DNA of 64,000 nucleotides, from positions 110,644-174,643 of the forward strand of contig JAFAGO010000035.1 of NCBI GenBank assembly GCA_023422635.1, read 5' to 3'. Below the pieces are notes generated by a model. The model was given only the letters and a program-made list of their open reading frames with translations, ran no database searches and was not told the DNA's origin. A program made the translations under genes and the position numbers. Below are positions 1-8,706 of this stretch, piece by piece. Numbering within the stretch: the first letter of the stretch is position 1; every line of letters begins with the position of its first letter. This DNA is from Bacteroidota bacterium (GTDB lineage: Bacteria; Bacteroidota; Bacteroidia; Flavobacteriales; Weeksellaceae).

Positions 1-670
1 CACCAATATTTTTGTTTGGATCGTCGATATCGCCCACCGATTCAGTGAAATTCTCACCATTTCCATTTCGAATAATGTACGTTTGTGGCTGAATATTATC
101 GCTGGTATTGATGCTGGTAGAAATGCCGAGTTTATCTTTTCTATAATTTAATGAAACCCCCGCTGATGTTGAATTGTATTTGTTTTGAGAATTCGACATG
201 CGCATATTTCCGTTCAGTCCGTTGGAAGATTTTTTCTTGAGAATAATATTGATAATTCCGTCCGAAGATTCAACTTGGTACTCTGAACCCGGAGTGGTAA
301 TTACTTCAATTTTTTGAATATTTTCGGCAGGAGTATTTTGCAGAAATTGTGCGAGCGATTCTGCATCCATATTTGTTTTTCTTCCATCAATAAAAATCAC
401 CGCGTTATTTTTCCCGGCAATCATAAGGGTTTTATCGTCGGTACTGGAAACCATTGGCATTTGTTTCAGAATATCAAAAGTGGTATTTCCTTTAACTGCA
501 GGAGTTTGAGAAACATCGTACACAAAACGATCCGATTTTTTTGTGAATACTTTTTTCGTCATCATCACTTCTTGAATATGCTCCACCTTCACACTGTCTT
601 TTTCGGGCGTTTGCTGTGCAAATGAAATGGCATATAAAAATAGTGCAGCGATAGTAATTGTTTTTTTCAT
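1..670 (-). CDS. TonB-linked outer-membrane beta-barrel protein, N-terminal part (cut by window edge)
   Basis: Partial gene: 223 codons are visible from the ATG at 670 and the frame runs open off the left edge. The protein starts with a signal peptide (MKKTITIAALFLYAISFA, then QQ) and a short TonB-box-like stretch (HIQEVMMTKK). A plug domain follows, with motifs such as TFDILKQMPMV, NNAVIFIDGRKT and IEVITTPGSEY, and then the start of a barrel. The carboxypeptidase-like domain that often precedes the plug is absent. This matches the Bacteroidota outer-membrane beta-barrel family related to TonB-dependent receptors. The substrate cannot be told. The gene is followed upstream by a 310-bp non-coding stretch and is not in an obvious operon here. 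Confidence 0.85.
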   Translation of the reverse strand, partial: MKKTITIAALFLYAISFAQQTPEKDSVKVEHIQEVMMTKKVFTKKSDRFVYDVSQTPAVKGNTTFDILKQMPMVSSTDDKTLMIAGKNNAVIFIDGRKTNMDAESLAQFLQNTPAENIQKIEVITTPGSEYQVESSDGIINIILKKKSSNGLNGNMRMSNSQNKYNSTSAGVSLNYRKDKLGISTSINTSDNIQPQTYIIRNGNGENFTESVGDIDDPNKNIG

Positions 671-980
671 AATAGTTTCTTTATAATATTATTTTAAGCA
701 AGGTTGTTTTGAACAATAAGTATCTTGCATTACAAAGTAGTTACAAAATATTTTTAAATTTATTTCAACCTATTGAAAATCAACTTAAAAAATTTAAATT
801 TTACTTCTAAATAACACTTATGAACCCTAAACTATTACATGAAAATTGAAAAATAAAACGAATCTCCAACAAAGATGAAATCATTGTAAAAACAAAACCA
901 GCTGATCATCACGATTTTACACGCGCTAATCAACTGGTTTATTTCCAATTTTTTCGGTAAAAAAAAATATACTAAATGTC
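671..980. other. 310-bp intergenic region between the TonB-linked gene and ldhA
   Basis: No gene is supported here. It holds the ldhA terminator (885-940) and the leader and promoter region of the leftward outer-membrane gene. A promoter-like TACTTTG lies on the minus strand at 733-739. A half-site TATTTAGAA on the minus strand (805-813) matches the left half of the motif found at the heme and reductase promoters, but the right half does not match, so it is not called as an operator. Confidence 0.5.
885..940 (-). terminator. Probable terminator of ldhA
   Basis: Twelve-base arms at 895-906 and 929-940 pair with one G-U wobble (AAACCAGTTGAT / ATCAGCTGGTTT read on the minus strand). A T-rich stretch follows on the minus strand. 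It lies about 40 bp past the ldhA stop codon. The loop is long (22 nt), so confidence is moderate. Confidence 0.55.
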
Positions 981-1979
981 TTACACTAAAATAGCATTTT
1001 TATTTTCGGCGTCGGTTCCTTCAACAAAATGTTTTAAACTATTAAGCGTGGTATATGCGATTTGTCCTAAAGCTTCGCTGGTTAAAAACGCTTGATGAGC
1101 AGTAACCATTACATTTGGGAAGCTTGTAAGCAGCTGAATGGTATCATCATCGATAATTTCGTGAGAAAGATCCCGGAAAAACAATTTTTCCTCTTGCTCG
1201 TAAACATCAATACCGAGATGGCCAATATGTTTGTATTTCAAACCATGAATTACGGCTTTTGTATCGATTAATCCACCACGACTAGTGTTAATAATCATAA
1301 CGCCTTTTTTCATTAATTTAATAGAATCTTTGTTGATCATATGATGCGTAGATTCTAATAAAGGACAGTGAAGCGAAATAATATCGGACTGTGCAAATAC
1401 TTCTTCTAAAGGAAGATATTCCACACCGGCATCCACAAATTTCTGATTTTTATTTACATCAAATGCGATAATACGACAACCGAAACCGCTGATCACATCA
1501 TAAAATGCTTGACCAATATTTCCTGTTCCCACAATACCCACGGTTTTACCATGAATATTAAAACCCGTAAGGCCATTTAGTGAAAAGTTTTGTTCGCGAA
1601 CACGATTGTACGCTTTATTGGTTTTACGATTTAAAGTGAGAATTAAGGCCATTGCATGCTCAGCAACTGCTTCTGGAGAATAGGCAGGAACTCTGCACAC
1701 TCGCAAACCAAGTCGTTTTGCTGCTTCAAGATCAACATTATTGAATCCTGCACAACGCATCGCGATATATTTTACTCCTTTGGAAGCCAACACTTCCAAA
1801 ACGTCCGCATTAAGCTTATCATTTACAAACGCGCAAACTGCATCGGATTTCTCCACAACATTCACAATATGTGGTCCTAAATGCGTTTCGTAGTAATCAA
1901 ATTTGAAATGGAAATCTTTGTTTACTTTGTCAAAGTATTCCTTATCATAAGGTTTGGTAGAAAAAAATGTGACTTTCAT
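981..1979 (-). CDS. ldhA: D-lactate dehydrogenase (2-hydroxyacid dehydrogenase)
   Basis: Interconverts pyruvate and D-lactate with NADH in the cytoplasm. The 332 residues fit the LdhA subgroup of D-2-hydroxyacid dehydrogenases. Visible motifs are the Rossmann GTGNIG (151-156), the substrate-binding arginine in NTSRGG (Arg234), a glutamate in YEQEE (about 264) and the acid-base histidine in AHQAF (His295). Start: ATG at 1979, with a consensus box TAAATTTG only four bases upstream, so the mRNA may be almost leaderless. It is monocistronic, with its own terminator. Other 2-hydroxyacids are possible substrates, but the similarity to LdhA is strong. Confidence 0.9.
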   Translation of the reverse strand: MKVTFFSTKPYDKEYFDKVNKDFHFKFDYYETHLGPHIVNVVEKSDAVCAFVNDKLNADVLEVLASKGVKYIAMRCAGFNNVDLEAAKRLGLRVCRVPAYSPEAVAEHAMALILTLNRKTNKAYNRVREQNFSLNGLTGFNIHGKTVGIVGTGNIGQAFYDVISGFGCRIIAFDVNKNQKFVDAGVEYLPLEEVFAQSDIISLHCPLLESTHHMINKDSIKLMKKGVMIINTSRGGLIDTKAVIHGLKYKHIGHLGIDVYEQEEKLFFRDLSHEIIDDDTIQLLTSFPNVMVTAHQAFLTSEALGQIAYTTLNSLKHFVEGTDAENKNAILV

Positions 1980-1983
1980 ATCG

Positions 1984-1991
1984 CAAATTTA
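1984..1991 (-). promoter_or_regulatory. Promoter -7 box of ldhA
   Basis: TAAATTTG on the minus strand matches the Bacteroidetes consensus TAnnTTTG. Only CGAT separates it from the ldhA ATG, so transcription should start at or within a few bases of the start codon. No good -33 TTTG is seen at the usual distance. Confidence 0.6.
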
Positions 1992-2049
1992 AGTAATGAT
2001 TAATGGCGGAAAAATCAAATCAATATGATATTTGATGTGATTTATATAT

Positions 2050-2391
2050 TTATTCTCTATTGAATTGTGCTAACTTTTTGTCAACCCAAACCGTTGCAAA
2101 CGGAAAAAGTGATGAAAGTAGTGCGTACACAAAATCCTCATCATCCCATTTGAAAATTTTTCGTGCCGGCAAACACAATAATAGATATAGTGTAAAAAAT
2201 AATCCGTGAATATTGCCAACTATAATGATAAAGATGGTTGGTAAAATTCCTTCTTCATCATAGCGTTTCCAAACCATTGCAATCCCATATAAAAGAAAGC
2301 AAGAAATTGCTTCAGCAATACAAACTTGGCGAAACCATTTGATTACTTTATCCTGAGGATATTTTGAGAAAAATTTATCGATAACATTCAC
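2050..2391 (-). CDS. DUF3817-type small integral membrane protein
   Basis: A 113-residue membrane protein with three predicted hydrophobic segments (about 26-41, 51-72 and 88-100). The residues between them, including a histidine in GNIHGLFFTLYLL, fit the DUF3817 family. The function of that family is not known. It lies 37 bp downstream of nadD on the same strand and may share its transcript. Confidence 0.65.
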   Translation of the reverse strand: MNVIDKFFSKYPQDKVIKWFRQVCIAEAISCFLLYGIAMVWKRYDEEGILPTIFIIIVGNIHGLFFTLYLLLCLPARKIFKWDDEDFVYALLSSLFPFATVWVDKKLAQFNRE

Positions 2392-2427
2392 AACTATTCA
2401 TTCTTTTTTAAAGTAAAAATTAAGAAT

Positions 2428-3009
2428 TTAACGGTAAAAACTACTTCCATCTAAATACTCAAAAACTTCTGGAGGCAACATTGGTCGCACATTTTTGCCT
2501 TCCTTAATCATGTTGCGGATTTCAGTTGCGGAAAGTTCAATTATCGGAGCGTTTATCTTCTCAATATTTTCATGCTGCACGAAATCTTCATCGCTGCGAT
2601 CTTCAAAAACTCTTGGATAAACAATTATTTGGTGATTTTGAATGAGCACTTCTGAATTTTTCCATTTGGGTAATCCTTTCAAATTATCTTCTCCCATAAT
2701 TAAAGAGAAACTAACGTCCGGAAACTTTTCATGCAAATACGTAAGGGTATCGATGGTATAATTTGGCTTTGGTAGTGAAAACTCTACATTTGACGCTCTC
2801 ATTTTCGGATAGCTTTTCAAAGCGAGTTGCACCATATCCAACCGATTATTATCTTTTAATAACGATTTTTTGTCTTTAAAAGGATTTTGTGGAGAAACGA
2901 CGAACCATAATTCTTCCAAATCAGAATGTTCTAAAATATAGTTTGCTAAAATTAAATGTCCAATATGAATGGGATTGAAAGAACCAAAAAACAAGCCTAT
3001 TTTCTTCAT
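2428..3009 (-). CDS. nadD: Nicotinate-nucleotide adenylyltransferase
   Basis: Transfers AMP from ATP to nicotinate mononucleotide, giving deamido-NAD in NAD biosynthesis. The 193-residue protein has the nucleotidyltransferase start GSFNPIHIGH (9-18) with the catalytic HIGH, and near the C-terminus the second signature LSATEIR. Length is normal for bacterial NadD. The gene lies 23 bp downstream of recJ on the same strand, so the two are probably cotranscribed, although their functions are unrelated. Confidence 0.93.
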   Translation of the reverse strand: MKKIGLFFGSFNPIHIGHLILANYILEHSDLEELWFVVSPQNPFKDKKSLLKDNNRLDMVQLALKSYPKMRASNVEFSLPKPNYTIDTLTYLHEKFPDVSFSLIMGEDNLKGLPKWKNSEVLIQNHQIIVYPRVFEDRSDEDFVQHENIEKINAPIIELSATEIRNMIKEGKNVRPMLPPEVFEYLDGSSFYR

Positions 3010-3032
3010 TACAATTTTCTTAAACTAAAAAT

Positions 3033-4742
3033 TTAGTGAAATCTTACATCTCTGATATTCAGGTAGTAAGTAACATTTCCCTTCCAATGATTTTCTTCAA
3101 TCGTAAAAGCCAAATCGAAAGATTTTTCGCGGAAATCCAGAGCAGATTTTCCCAACTTAAAACCAACACATTCTAGGTTTCTACCTGTACTTTCTTGGCG
3201 AATATAAAATTTAATATGATTATCGGTTTTTCCCATGGTTTTCACGATACCGGAAACTTTTTGATTTTTAAGCACCAAAACAGGTTTCATATTCTGAGGA
3301 CCAAAAGGGGAAAGTTTACGATGAAAATTGTAGAAATCACGATTTAAATGATCAATTTCAATTACCGTATCTATTTGAATACTGGGTTCCTTTTGATGTT
3401 CCTGAATACTTGCCGCGACTACTTCTTCAAACTTCAGTTTAAACTCATTAAGTTTATCCTTCTCCATTGAAAGTCCTGCTGCAGCTTGATGCCCACCAAA
3501 TTTAAGGAATAGATGCGAACATTTATCCAAGGCTTCATGCACATCGAAATCAGAAACTGATCTTGCTGACGCTACAATTTCACCGTTATTTCCATCGGTA
3601 AAAACCAAAGTCGGCTTATAATAGGTTTCCGTTAAACGTGAAGCCACAATCCCAATCACTCCTTTGTTCCATTCGGGACTGTAGACTACGGTTGTAAAAT
3701 TGTTTTCTTGATGGGTTTCTTGAATTTGATCCAGCGCTTCTTGAGTGGAACTCATATCGAGCTCGCGACGTTCATCGTTCAAACTCATAATTTCTTCCAC
3801 AATGGGTTGCGCTTGTTTTAAATTATCCGCAATCATTAATTCTACAGACGCTTTCCCATGAGAAATTCTTCCGGCTGCATTAATTTTTGGTGCAATTTCA
3901 AAAACAATATTGGTAATATCAAAATGCGATAGTTTATCGATAGGAATCAATTGTCGCAAACCGAGTTTTCGTGTTTTACGTAAAGTTTTGAGACCCAATT
4001 TCGCAAAAACACGATTTTCACCCGTCATCGCAACAATATCTGCCGCAATGGAAATTGCCAATAAATCGGTAAGATCGTATAATTCTGAATCGGGGATTTT
4101 ATAAATGGTATTTAGGCCTTGACAGAGTTTAAATCCCACTCCACAACCAGACAACTCTTTATAAGGATAGCGGCAATCTTTTCTTTTAGGATCTAAAACA
4201 GCGTAGGCTTTAGGAATTTCTTCTCCAGGTAAATGGTGATCACAAATGATAAAATCAATTACTAAAGAATTGGCATAATCAATTTTGTCGGCTGCTTTAA
4301 TTCCGCAATCCAATGCAATAATTAATGAAAAATTATTTTCTTTGGCAAAATCGATTCCTTCTTTGGAAATACCATATCCTTCCGCATTTCGATCAGGAAT
4401 GTAAAAATCAAGATACTTTTTTTCGACTATTTTACTGAGATACAAATACATTAGCGCAACGGCGGTAGTTCCATCGACGTCGTAATCGCCATAAACAAGA
4501 ATCTTTTCACCATTTTCTATGGCAGTAGCAATACGTTCAACCGCTTTCTGCATATCGGCCATTAAGAATGGACTGTGGATATCGGAAAGATTAGGTTTAA
4601 AAAACTCGCGTGCTTTCTGATAATTGTCGATTCCTCGAAGAACCAAGATTTTGGATTCAAATGTTCCAAACCCAAGCGAATAACTGAGGCCATCGACAAC
4701 TTCTTCATCCGGTTCGGGTTTAAAAATCCATTTTTGACTCAT
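3033..4742 (-). CDS. recJ: Single-stranded-DNA-specific exonuclease RecJ
   Basis: 5'-3' single-strand DNA exonuclease used in recombination and mismatch repair. The 569-residue protein has the DHH phosphoesterase motifs DYDVDG (86-91), LDCG (144-147) and DHH (168-170), which bind two metal ions. The DHHA1 motif GGHQAAAG lies in the second half and an OB-fold-like region ends the protein. Start ATG at 4742 is supported by TAAATTTG six bases upstream with TTG 20 bases further on, which suggests a very short 5' leader. It heads a unit with nadD. Confidence 0.95.
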   Translation of the reverse strand: MSQKWIFKPEPDEEVVDGLSYSLGFGTFESKILVLRGIDNYQKAREFFKPNLSDIHSPFLMADMQKAVERIATAIENGEKILVYGDYDVDGTTAVALMYLYLSKIVEKKYLDFYIPDRNAEGYGISKEGIDFAKENNFSLIIALDCGIKAADKIDYANSLVIDFIICDHHLPGEEIPKAYAVLDPKRKDCRYPYKELSGCGVGFKLCQGLNTIYKIPDSELYDLTDLLAISIAADIVAMTGENRVFAKLGLKTLRKTRKLGLRQLIPIDKLSHFDITNIVFEIAPKINAAGRISHGKASVELMIADNLKQAQPIVEEIMSLNDERRELDMSSTQEALDQIQETHQENNFTTVVYSPEWNKGVIGIVASRLTETYYKPTLVFTDGNNGEIVASARSVSDFDVHEALDKCSHLFLKFGGHQAAAGLSMEKDKLNEFKLKFEEVVAASIQEHQKEPSIQIDTVIEIDHLNRDFYNFHRKLSPFGPQNMKPVLVLKNQKVSGIVKTMGKTDNHIKFYIRQESTGRNLECVGFKLGKSALDFREKSFDLAFTIEENHWKGNVTYYLNIRDVRFH

Positions 4743-4748
4743 ATTTTA

Positions 4749-4779
4749 CAAATTTACGTTTTTATGTCCGAAAAGACAA
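4749..4779 (-). promoter_or_regulatory. Promoter of recJ-nadD
   Basis: Minus-strand TTG (4777-4779), 20-base spacer, TAAATTTG (4749-4756). Six bases separate the box from the recJ ATG, so the mRNA start should be at or next to the start codon. Confidence 0.65.
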
Positions 4780-4794
4780 TCTTTTGATTCTCAC

Positions 4795-4830
4795 ACAAAA
4801 AAAAGAGATCACCTCGTAAAGATGATCTCT
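4795..4830 (-). terminator. Terminator of the ABC-F gene
   Basis: Arms AGAGATCA (4823-4830 and 4804-4811, read on the minus strand) followed by eight T residues. It lies between the ABC-F stop codon and the recJ promoter. Confidence 0.85.
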
Positions 4831-4851
4831 AAAATACGTTTTACAACTGAA

Positions 4852-6474
4852 TTATGCGTACATTTTCTCTCTCAGTTCTTTAATTTTTTTATCAGAAAGA
4901 TATTCATCGTACGTCATCTCGCGATCGATTGCGCCGTTCGGTGTTAACTCAATAATACGGTTACAAACGGTTTCAAGCATTTCGTGGTCATGAGAAGCTA
5001 AAAGAATATTCCCCTTGAAATTCTGTAGAGAGTTGTTTAATGTTGTAATACTTTCCAAATCTAAGTGGTTCGTTGGTTCATCTAACAGAAGTACATTTGC
5101 TTTCTGAAGCATCATTCTGGAAAACATACATCTCATTTTTTCACCTCCTGAAAGTACGGTACAAGATTTTAGTGCTTCATCTCCAGAAAACAACATTCTT
5201 CCTAAGAAGCCACGCATAAATTCTTCATGGCGTTCTTCATCATTCTTAGTGAATTGACGAAGCCAATCTACTAAATTCACATTCTCTTTAAAGAAGTCGG
5301 TATTATCTAAAGGCATGTACGATTGATTGGTGGTTACTCCCCAATTGTATTCGCCTTTATCTGCTTTTTCATTTCCAGAAATAATTTGGAAAAACTCGGT
5401 AATTGCCAAAGAGTTTTTGGAGATAATCGCAACTTTATCGCCTTTCTTCAATTTAATATCAACATTTTTGAAAAGCAATTCTCCATCTTTTGATTTCTCG
5501 AGATCTTTCACTTCAAGAATTTGATCTCCTGCTTCTCTTTCCATTTCAAAAATAATGGCGGGATATCTTCTTGATGATGGTTTAATCTCGTCAATATTAA
5601 GCTTATCCAACATTTTCTTTCTGGCAGTCGCTTGTTTCGCTTTTGCCACATTGGAGCTAAAACGCGCAATAAAGTCCTGAAGTTCTTTCTTCTTCTCTTC
5701 TGCTTTTTTATTGGCTTGCGCTCTTTGCTTTGTTGCTAATTGTGAAGCTTGATACCAGAAGGAATAATTCCCAGTGTAGAGATTCAATTTAGAATAATCT
5801 AAATCTCCGATATGGGTACAAACGGCATCAAGAAAGTGACGGTCGTGAGAAACTACTATAACGGTGTTTTCGTAATCAGCTAAGAAATCTTCAAGCCAAG
5901 CAATGGTATCAATGTCCAAATCATTCGTAGGCTCGTCGAGAATTAGCACATCAGGGTTTCCGAAAAGGGCTTGTGCTAAAAGCACTTTCACCTTGTCTTT
6001 ATTTTCCAACTCGCCCATTAGCTGATAATGCATATCTTCTTTAATTCCTACATTCGAAAGCATAGTTTGCGCATCGGATTCGGCATTCCACCCTCCCATT
6101 TCGTCGTAAACAACGCCAAGTTCTCCTGCTTTTATACCATCTTCATCAGAAAAATCAGGTTTTGCATAAAGCGCATCCATTTCTTCTTTAATGTCGAATA
6201 ATTTTGTATTTCCTCTTAAAACAGTTTCAAGAACGGTAAATTCATCATAAGCAAAGTGATCCTGCTCTAATACGGACATTCTTTTACCCGGTTCCAGGGA
6301 AACACTTCCTGTGGTTGGGACTTGTTTACCGGTTAGGATTTTCAAAAAAGTTGATTTCCCTGCACCATTTGCCCCGATAATTCCATAGCAATTTCCTTTG
6401 GTAAACATAATGTTGACTTCGTCAAAAAGCACGCGCTTACCAAATTGAAGGGATAAATTAGATACTGTTAGCAT
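4852..6474 (-). CDS. ABC-F family ATPase (YbiT-like) with one consensus and one degenerate ATP site
   Basis: A soluble tandem ATP-binding cassette protein of 540 residues without membrane segments; ABC-F proteins act on the ribosome. NBD1 has Walker A GANGAGKS (34-41), Walker B VLILDEP (176-182) and H-loop His210, but where the signature LSGG should stand it reads LMGELEN (152-158). NBD2 has an intact signature LSGGEKMR (441-448), Walker B (461-467) and H-loop His495, but its P-loop reads ISKNSLAIT (351-359) and lacks the lysine. A charged linker lies at about 245-295. The start at 6474 is preferred over an in-frame ATG at 6525 because a consensus promoter box lies between them. Confidence 0.9.
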   Translation of the reverse strand: MLTVSNLSLQFGKRVLFDEVNIMFTKGNCYGIIGANGAGKSTFLKILTGKQVPTTGSVSLEPGKRMSVLEQDHFAYDEFTVLETVLRGNTKLFDIKEEMDALYAKPDFSDEDGIKAGELGVVYDEMGGWNAESDAQTMLSNVGIKEDMHYQLMGELENKDKVKVLLAQALFGNPDVLILDEPTNDLDIDTIAWLEDFLADYENTVIVVSHDRHFLDAVCTHIGDLDYSKLNLYTGNYSFWYQASQLATKQRAQANKKAEEKKKELQDFIARFSSNVAKAKQATARKKMLDKLNIDEIKPSSRRYPAIIFEMEREAGDQILEVKDLEKSKDGELLFKNVDIKLKKGDKVAIISKNSLAITEFFQIISGNEKADKGEYNWGVTTNQSYMPLDNTDFFKENVNLVDWLRQFTKNDEERHEEFMRGFLGRMLFSGDEALKSCTVLSGGEKMRCMFSRMMLQKANVLLLDEPTNHLDLESITTLNNSLQNFKGNILLASHDHEMLETVCNRIIELTPNGAIDREMTYDEYLSDKKIKELREKMYA

Positions 6475-6493
6475 ATAGTTCGTAAATTTGCCG

Positions 6494-6501
6494 CAAAAAT
6501 A
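6494..6501 (-). promoter_or_regulatory. Promoter -7 box of the ABC-F gene
   Basis: TATTTTTG on the minus strand matches TAnnTTTG, 19 bases before the ATG at 6474. Its position excludes a translation start further upstream. Confidence 0.65.
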
Positions 6502-6624
6502 CGAAAAGAAATCGGGTTTATACACTTCTATAAAAACTATGCGTTTTTTAGTGAATTATTAAAACTTTGGTTAAAATCGTGTAAAAAAAGTTAACATAAT
6601 TTTTCAGAATTTTGTCCTCAGATT

Positions 6625-7083
6625 ATGAAAATCGAAAAAACCGTCAATATCCTTAATAAAAGAGCAAGGTTCGAATACGAACTTTTAGAAGAGTTAGAAG
6701 CTGGAATTGTTTTAACAGGAACAGAGATAAAATCGCTTCGTTCTTCAAAAGCTTCCATTACTGAATCTTTTTGCCAATTCATCGATAGTGAACTTTACAT
6801 CATCAACATGAGTATTGACGAATACAAACTGGGAACTTTTTATAATCACAAATCAAAAAGGGAACGAAAATTGCTGCTGCACAAAAGGGAATTGCAGAAG
6901 TTTGAGAAAAAGTTAAAAGATGTAGGAAATACAATAATTCCCTTAAAACTTTATATTAATGACAATGGTCTGGCTAAAGTTCGAATTGCAGTCGGAAGAG
7001 GTAAAAAACTCTTTGATAAAAGGCAATCTATAAAGGATAGAGAAAGCAAGAGAAATCTAGACCGAGTAATGAAGAAAAGTTAA
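6625..7083 (+). CDS. smpB: SsrA-binding protein SmpB
   Basis: Binds tmRNA and brings it to stalled ribosomes for trans-translation. The 152-residue protein shows the family pattern: N-terminal NKRARFEYE, then AGIVLTGTEIKSLR (about 27-40), a beta-barrel core, and a basic C-terminal tail (GKKLFDKRQSIKDRESKR) that enters the decoding centre. It is divergent from the ABC-F gene. No tmRNA gene was found in this window. Confidence 0.95.
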   Translation: MKIEKTVNILNKRARFEYELLEELEAGIVLTGTEIKSLRSSKASITESFCQFIDSELYIINMSIDEYKLGTFYNHKSKRERKLLLHKRELQKFEKKLKDVGNTIIPLKLYINDNGLAKVRIAVGRGKKLFDKRQSIKDRESKRNLDRVMKKS

Positions 7084-7099
7084 AAAATCCTTAAAAAAC

Positions 7100-7131
7100 T
7101 TTGTGTATAAGGAAAATTTATATTTATTTTG
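7100..7131 (+). promoter_or_regulatory. Promoter of the OmpA-family gene
   Basis: TTTG (7100-7103), a 21-base spacer and TATTTTG (7125-7131, one base shorter than TAnnTTTG), 29 bases before the ATG. It fits a strong constitutive promoter. Confidence 0.6.
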
Positions 7132-7160
7132 CATAATCAATTATTTAATCATTTAATTCT

Positions 7161-8609
7161 ATGAAAAATTTAAAATTAGGAATTTCGGCTTTGGCACTTA
7201 CGATTGCCTCTACCGTATTCGCTCAAACTACTACTAACCCTTGGGTTATCGGAGTAGGTGCACATGGAGTGAATCACGTAGCTGCCGGAGGTGGTTTGGA
7301 CAATTTTTTTGATAACTTGACAGGTAAGCCATTGTGGTCTATTAAAAACTACACAATTACCCCACCATTGTCAAAATTAACTGTTGCTAGAAATCTAAAC
7401 AAATTTCTTGTATTAGATTGGCAAACTTCTGTAGGAAATGTCGATAACAAGAGAATCGGTATGGATAAGGAGTTCTTCCTTATGACAGGTCTTGGTCTTC
7501 AATTCAAATTCAATGGTTTTTGGAACGAAGATTCTTGGTTTGATCCATATGCAAGAGTTGGTGCTAACTACCTAAGACACGATTATACAGGTGTTAATTT
7601 CCCAGTAACTGCAACTGATGGTACTTACTATGCTGCATATTCTGGAAAAGATAACGGAGAAGCAAAAGCAGATCACTTTGCAACTAACTTTGGTTTAGGA
7701 TCTAACTTCTGGTTAACTCAAAACTTCGGTCTTGGTATCCAAGGTGATTACGTAGCAACTCCAGGTGATAAATCTGATGTAGCGAACTTCTGGCAAGCTT
7801 CTGCTTCCCTATTGTTCAGATTCGGAAACACTGATAGAGATAAAGACGGTATCCCTGATAAAGAAGATGCTTGTCCAGATGAACCAGGTTTACCTGAATT
7901 CCAAGGATGTCCTGATACTGATGGTGATGGTATTCCTGATAAAGATGACCAATGTCCAGATGTTGCTGGTCCAGTTGAAAACAATGGTTGCCCTTGGCCA
8001 GATACTGATGGTGATGGTGTTCTTGACAAAGATGATCAATGTCCAGACGTAGCAGGTCCAGCTGAAAACAACGGTTGCCCTTGGCCAGATACTGATGGTG
8101 ACGGTGTTCTTGACAAAGACGATAAATGTCCAGATGTACCAGGTCTTAAAGAATACGATGGATGTCCTAAACCAGATTCAGTTTGGGCTGATGAAGCTAC
8201 AGGAGCATTGAAAGGTATTTTATTCGATTTCAACAAAGCAACAATTACGAAAGCTGAATCAGTTGCAAAAATTGATCAAGCTGCTTCAATTATCAAAAAT
8301 TCAACTGGTAAATTCTTAGTAACTGGTCACACAGATGCTAAAGGTGCTGAAGCGTATAACCTTAAACTTTCAAGAGAAAGAGCTGCATCTGTAGTTAAAG
8401 CTCTAGAAGCAAGAGGAGTTAGCGATGATAAATTGAAATCAATTGGTGTAGGTGAAAAAGAAGCTACAGTTCCTGAAACTGCTTCTGACGCTGAAAGAGC
8501 AATCGATAGAAAAGTTGTAGTTTCTGCACTTGATAAAGATGCTTGGGAAGCAATGCAAAAATCTGACCTTCCAGTAGTGAAAAAGAAAACAGTTAAAAAG
8601 AAAAAATAA
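7161..8609 (+). CDS. OmpA family porin with thrombospondin type-3 repeats
   Basis: Major outer-membrane protein that ties the outer membrane to peptidoglycan. The 482 residues comprise a signal peptide (1-21, ending VFAQ), a beta-barrel domain (about 25-222), a calcium-binding stalk of four thrombospondin type-3 repeats (224-337, each with DxDxDG and paired Cys-Pro), and a C-terminal OmpA domain (350-457). That domain has FDFNKATIT, GHTDAKG and LSRERA, and Asp391 and Arg406 lie in the peptidoglycan-binding region. The tail is lysine-rich (KKKTVKKKK). The family matches OprF/OmpA-like proteins of Flavobacteriia. It has its own promoter and a strong terminator, so it is monocistronic. Confidence 0.93.
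   Translation: MKNLKLGISALALTIASTVFAQTTTNPWVIGVGAHGVNHVAAGGGLDNFFDNLTGKPLWSIKNYTITPPLSKLTVARNLNKFLVLDWQTSVGNVDNKRIGMDKEFFLMTGLGLQFKFNGFWNEDSWFDPYARVGANYLRHDYTGVNFPVTATDGTYYAAYSGKDNGEAKADHFATNFGLGSNFWLTQNFGLGIQGDYVATPGDKSDVANFWQASASLLFRFGNTDRDKDGIPDKEDACPDEPGLPEFQGCPDTDGDGIPDKDDQCPDVAGPVENNGCPWPDTDGDGVLDKDDQCPDVAGPAENNGCPWPDTDGDGVLDKDDKCPDVPGLKEYDGCPKPDSVWADEATGALKGILFDFNKATITKAESVAKIDQAASIIKNSTGKFLVTGHTDAKGAEAYNLKLSRERAASVVKALEARGVSDDKLKSIGVGEKEATVPETASDAERAIDRKVVVSALDKDAWEAMQKSDLPVVKKKTVKKKK
7830..8171 (+). repeat. Tandem thrombospondin type-3 repeats within the OmpA gene
   Basis: Four in-frame repeats of about 29 codons encode calcium-binding DxDxDGxxDxxD units. The second and third are nearly identical in DNA as well as protein (DGDGVLDKDDQCPDVAGP against DGDGIPDKDDQCPDVAGP), which suggests recent duplication or gene conversion. 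Confidence 0.85.
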
Positions 8610-8631
8610 TTCGTTTTCTAACTATAAAAAA

Positions 8632-8659
8632 AACGTCCTCTCTTTGAGGGCGTTTTTTT
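8632..8659 (+). terminator. Terminator of the OmpA-family gene
   Basis: Arms AACGTCCTC (8632-8640) and GAGGGCGTT (8646-8654) pair with one wobble around a five-base loop, followed by a run of T. Confidence 0.93.
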
Positions 8660-8675
8660 ATTCTCGCAAATTCAC

Positions 8676-8683
8676 TATTTTTG
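8676..8683 (+). promoter_or_regulatory. Promoter -7 box of the yebC-type gene
   Basis: TATTTTTG matches TAnnTTTG and lies 23 bases before the ATG at 8707. It rules out the earlier in-frame start at 8644, which falls inside the previous terminator. Confidence 0.65.
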
Positions 8684-8706
8684 CATACCTAAAAATACTA
8701 AAGTCT

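Noticed and set aside
6475..6525. Upstream start for the ABC-F gene adding 17 residues
   Set aside because: A consensus promoter box lies within the extension and the conserved domain starts at the downstream ATG.
6475..7160. tmRNA or tRNA genes near smpB or in other gaps
   Set aside because: The gaps were read for clover-leaf arms, CCA ends and the tmRNA tag region; none was found, and most gaps are too short.
7748..8029. Open frame antisense to the OmpA repeats
   Set aside because: It arises from the repeated codon pattern of the calcium-binding units (Ser/Pro-rich on the other strand) and has no independent start signals.
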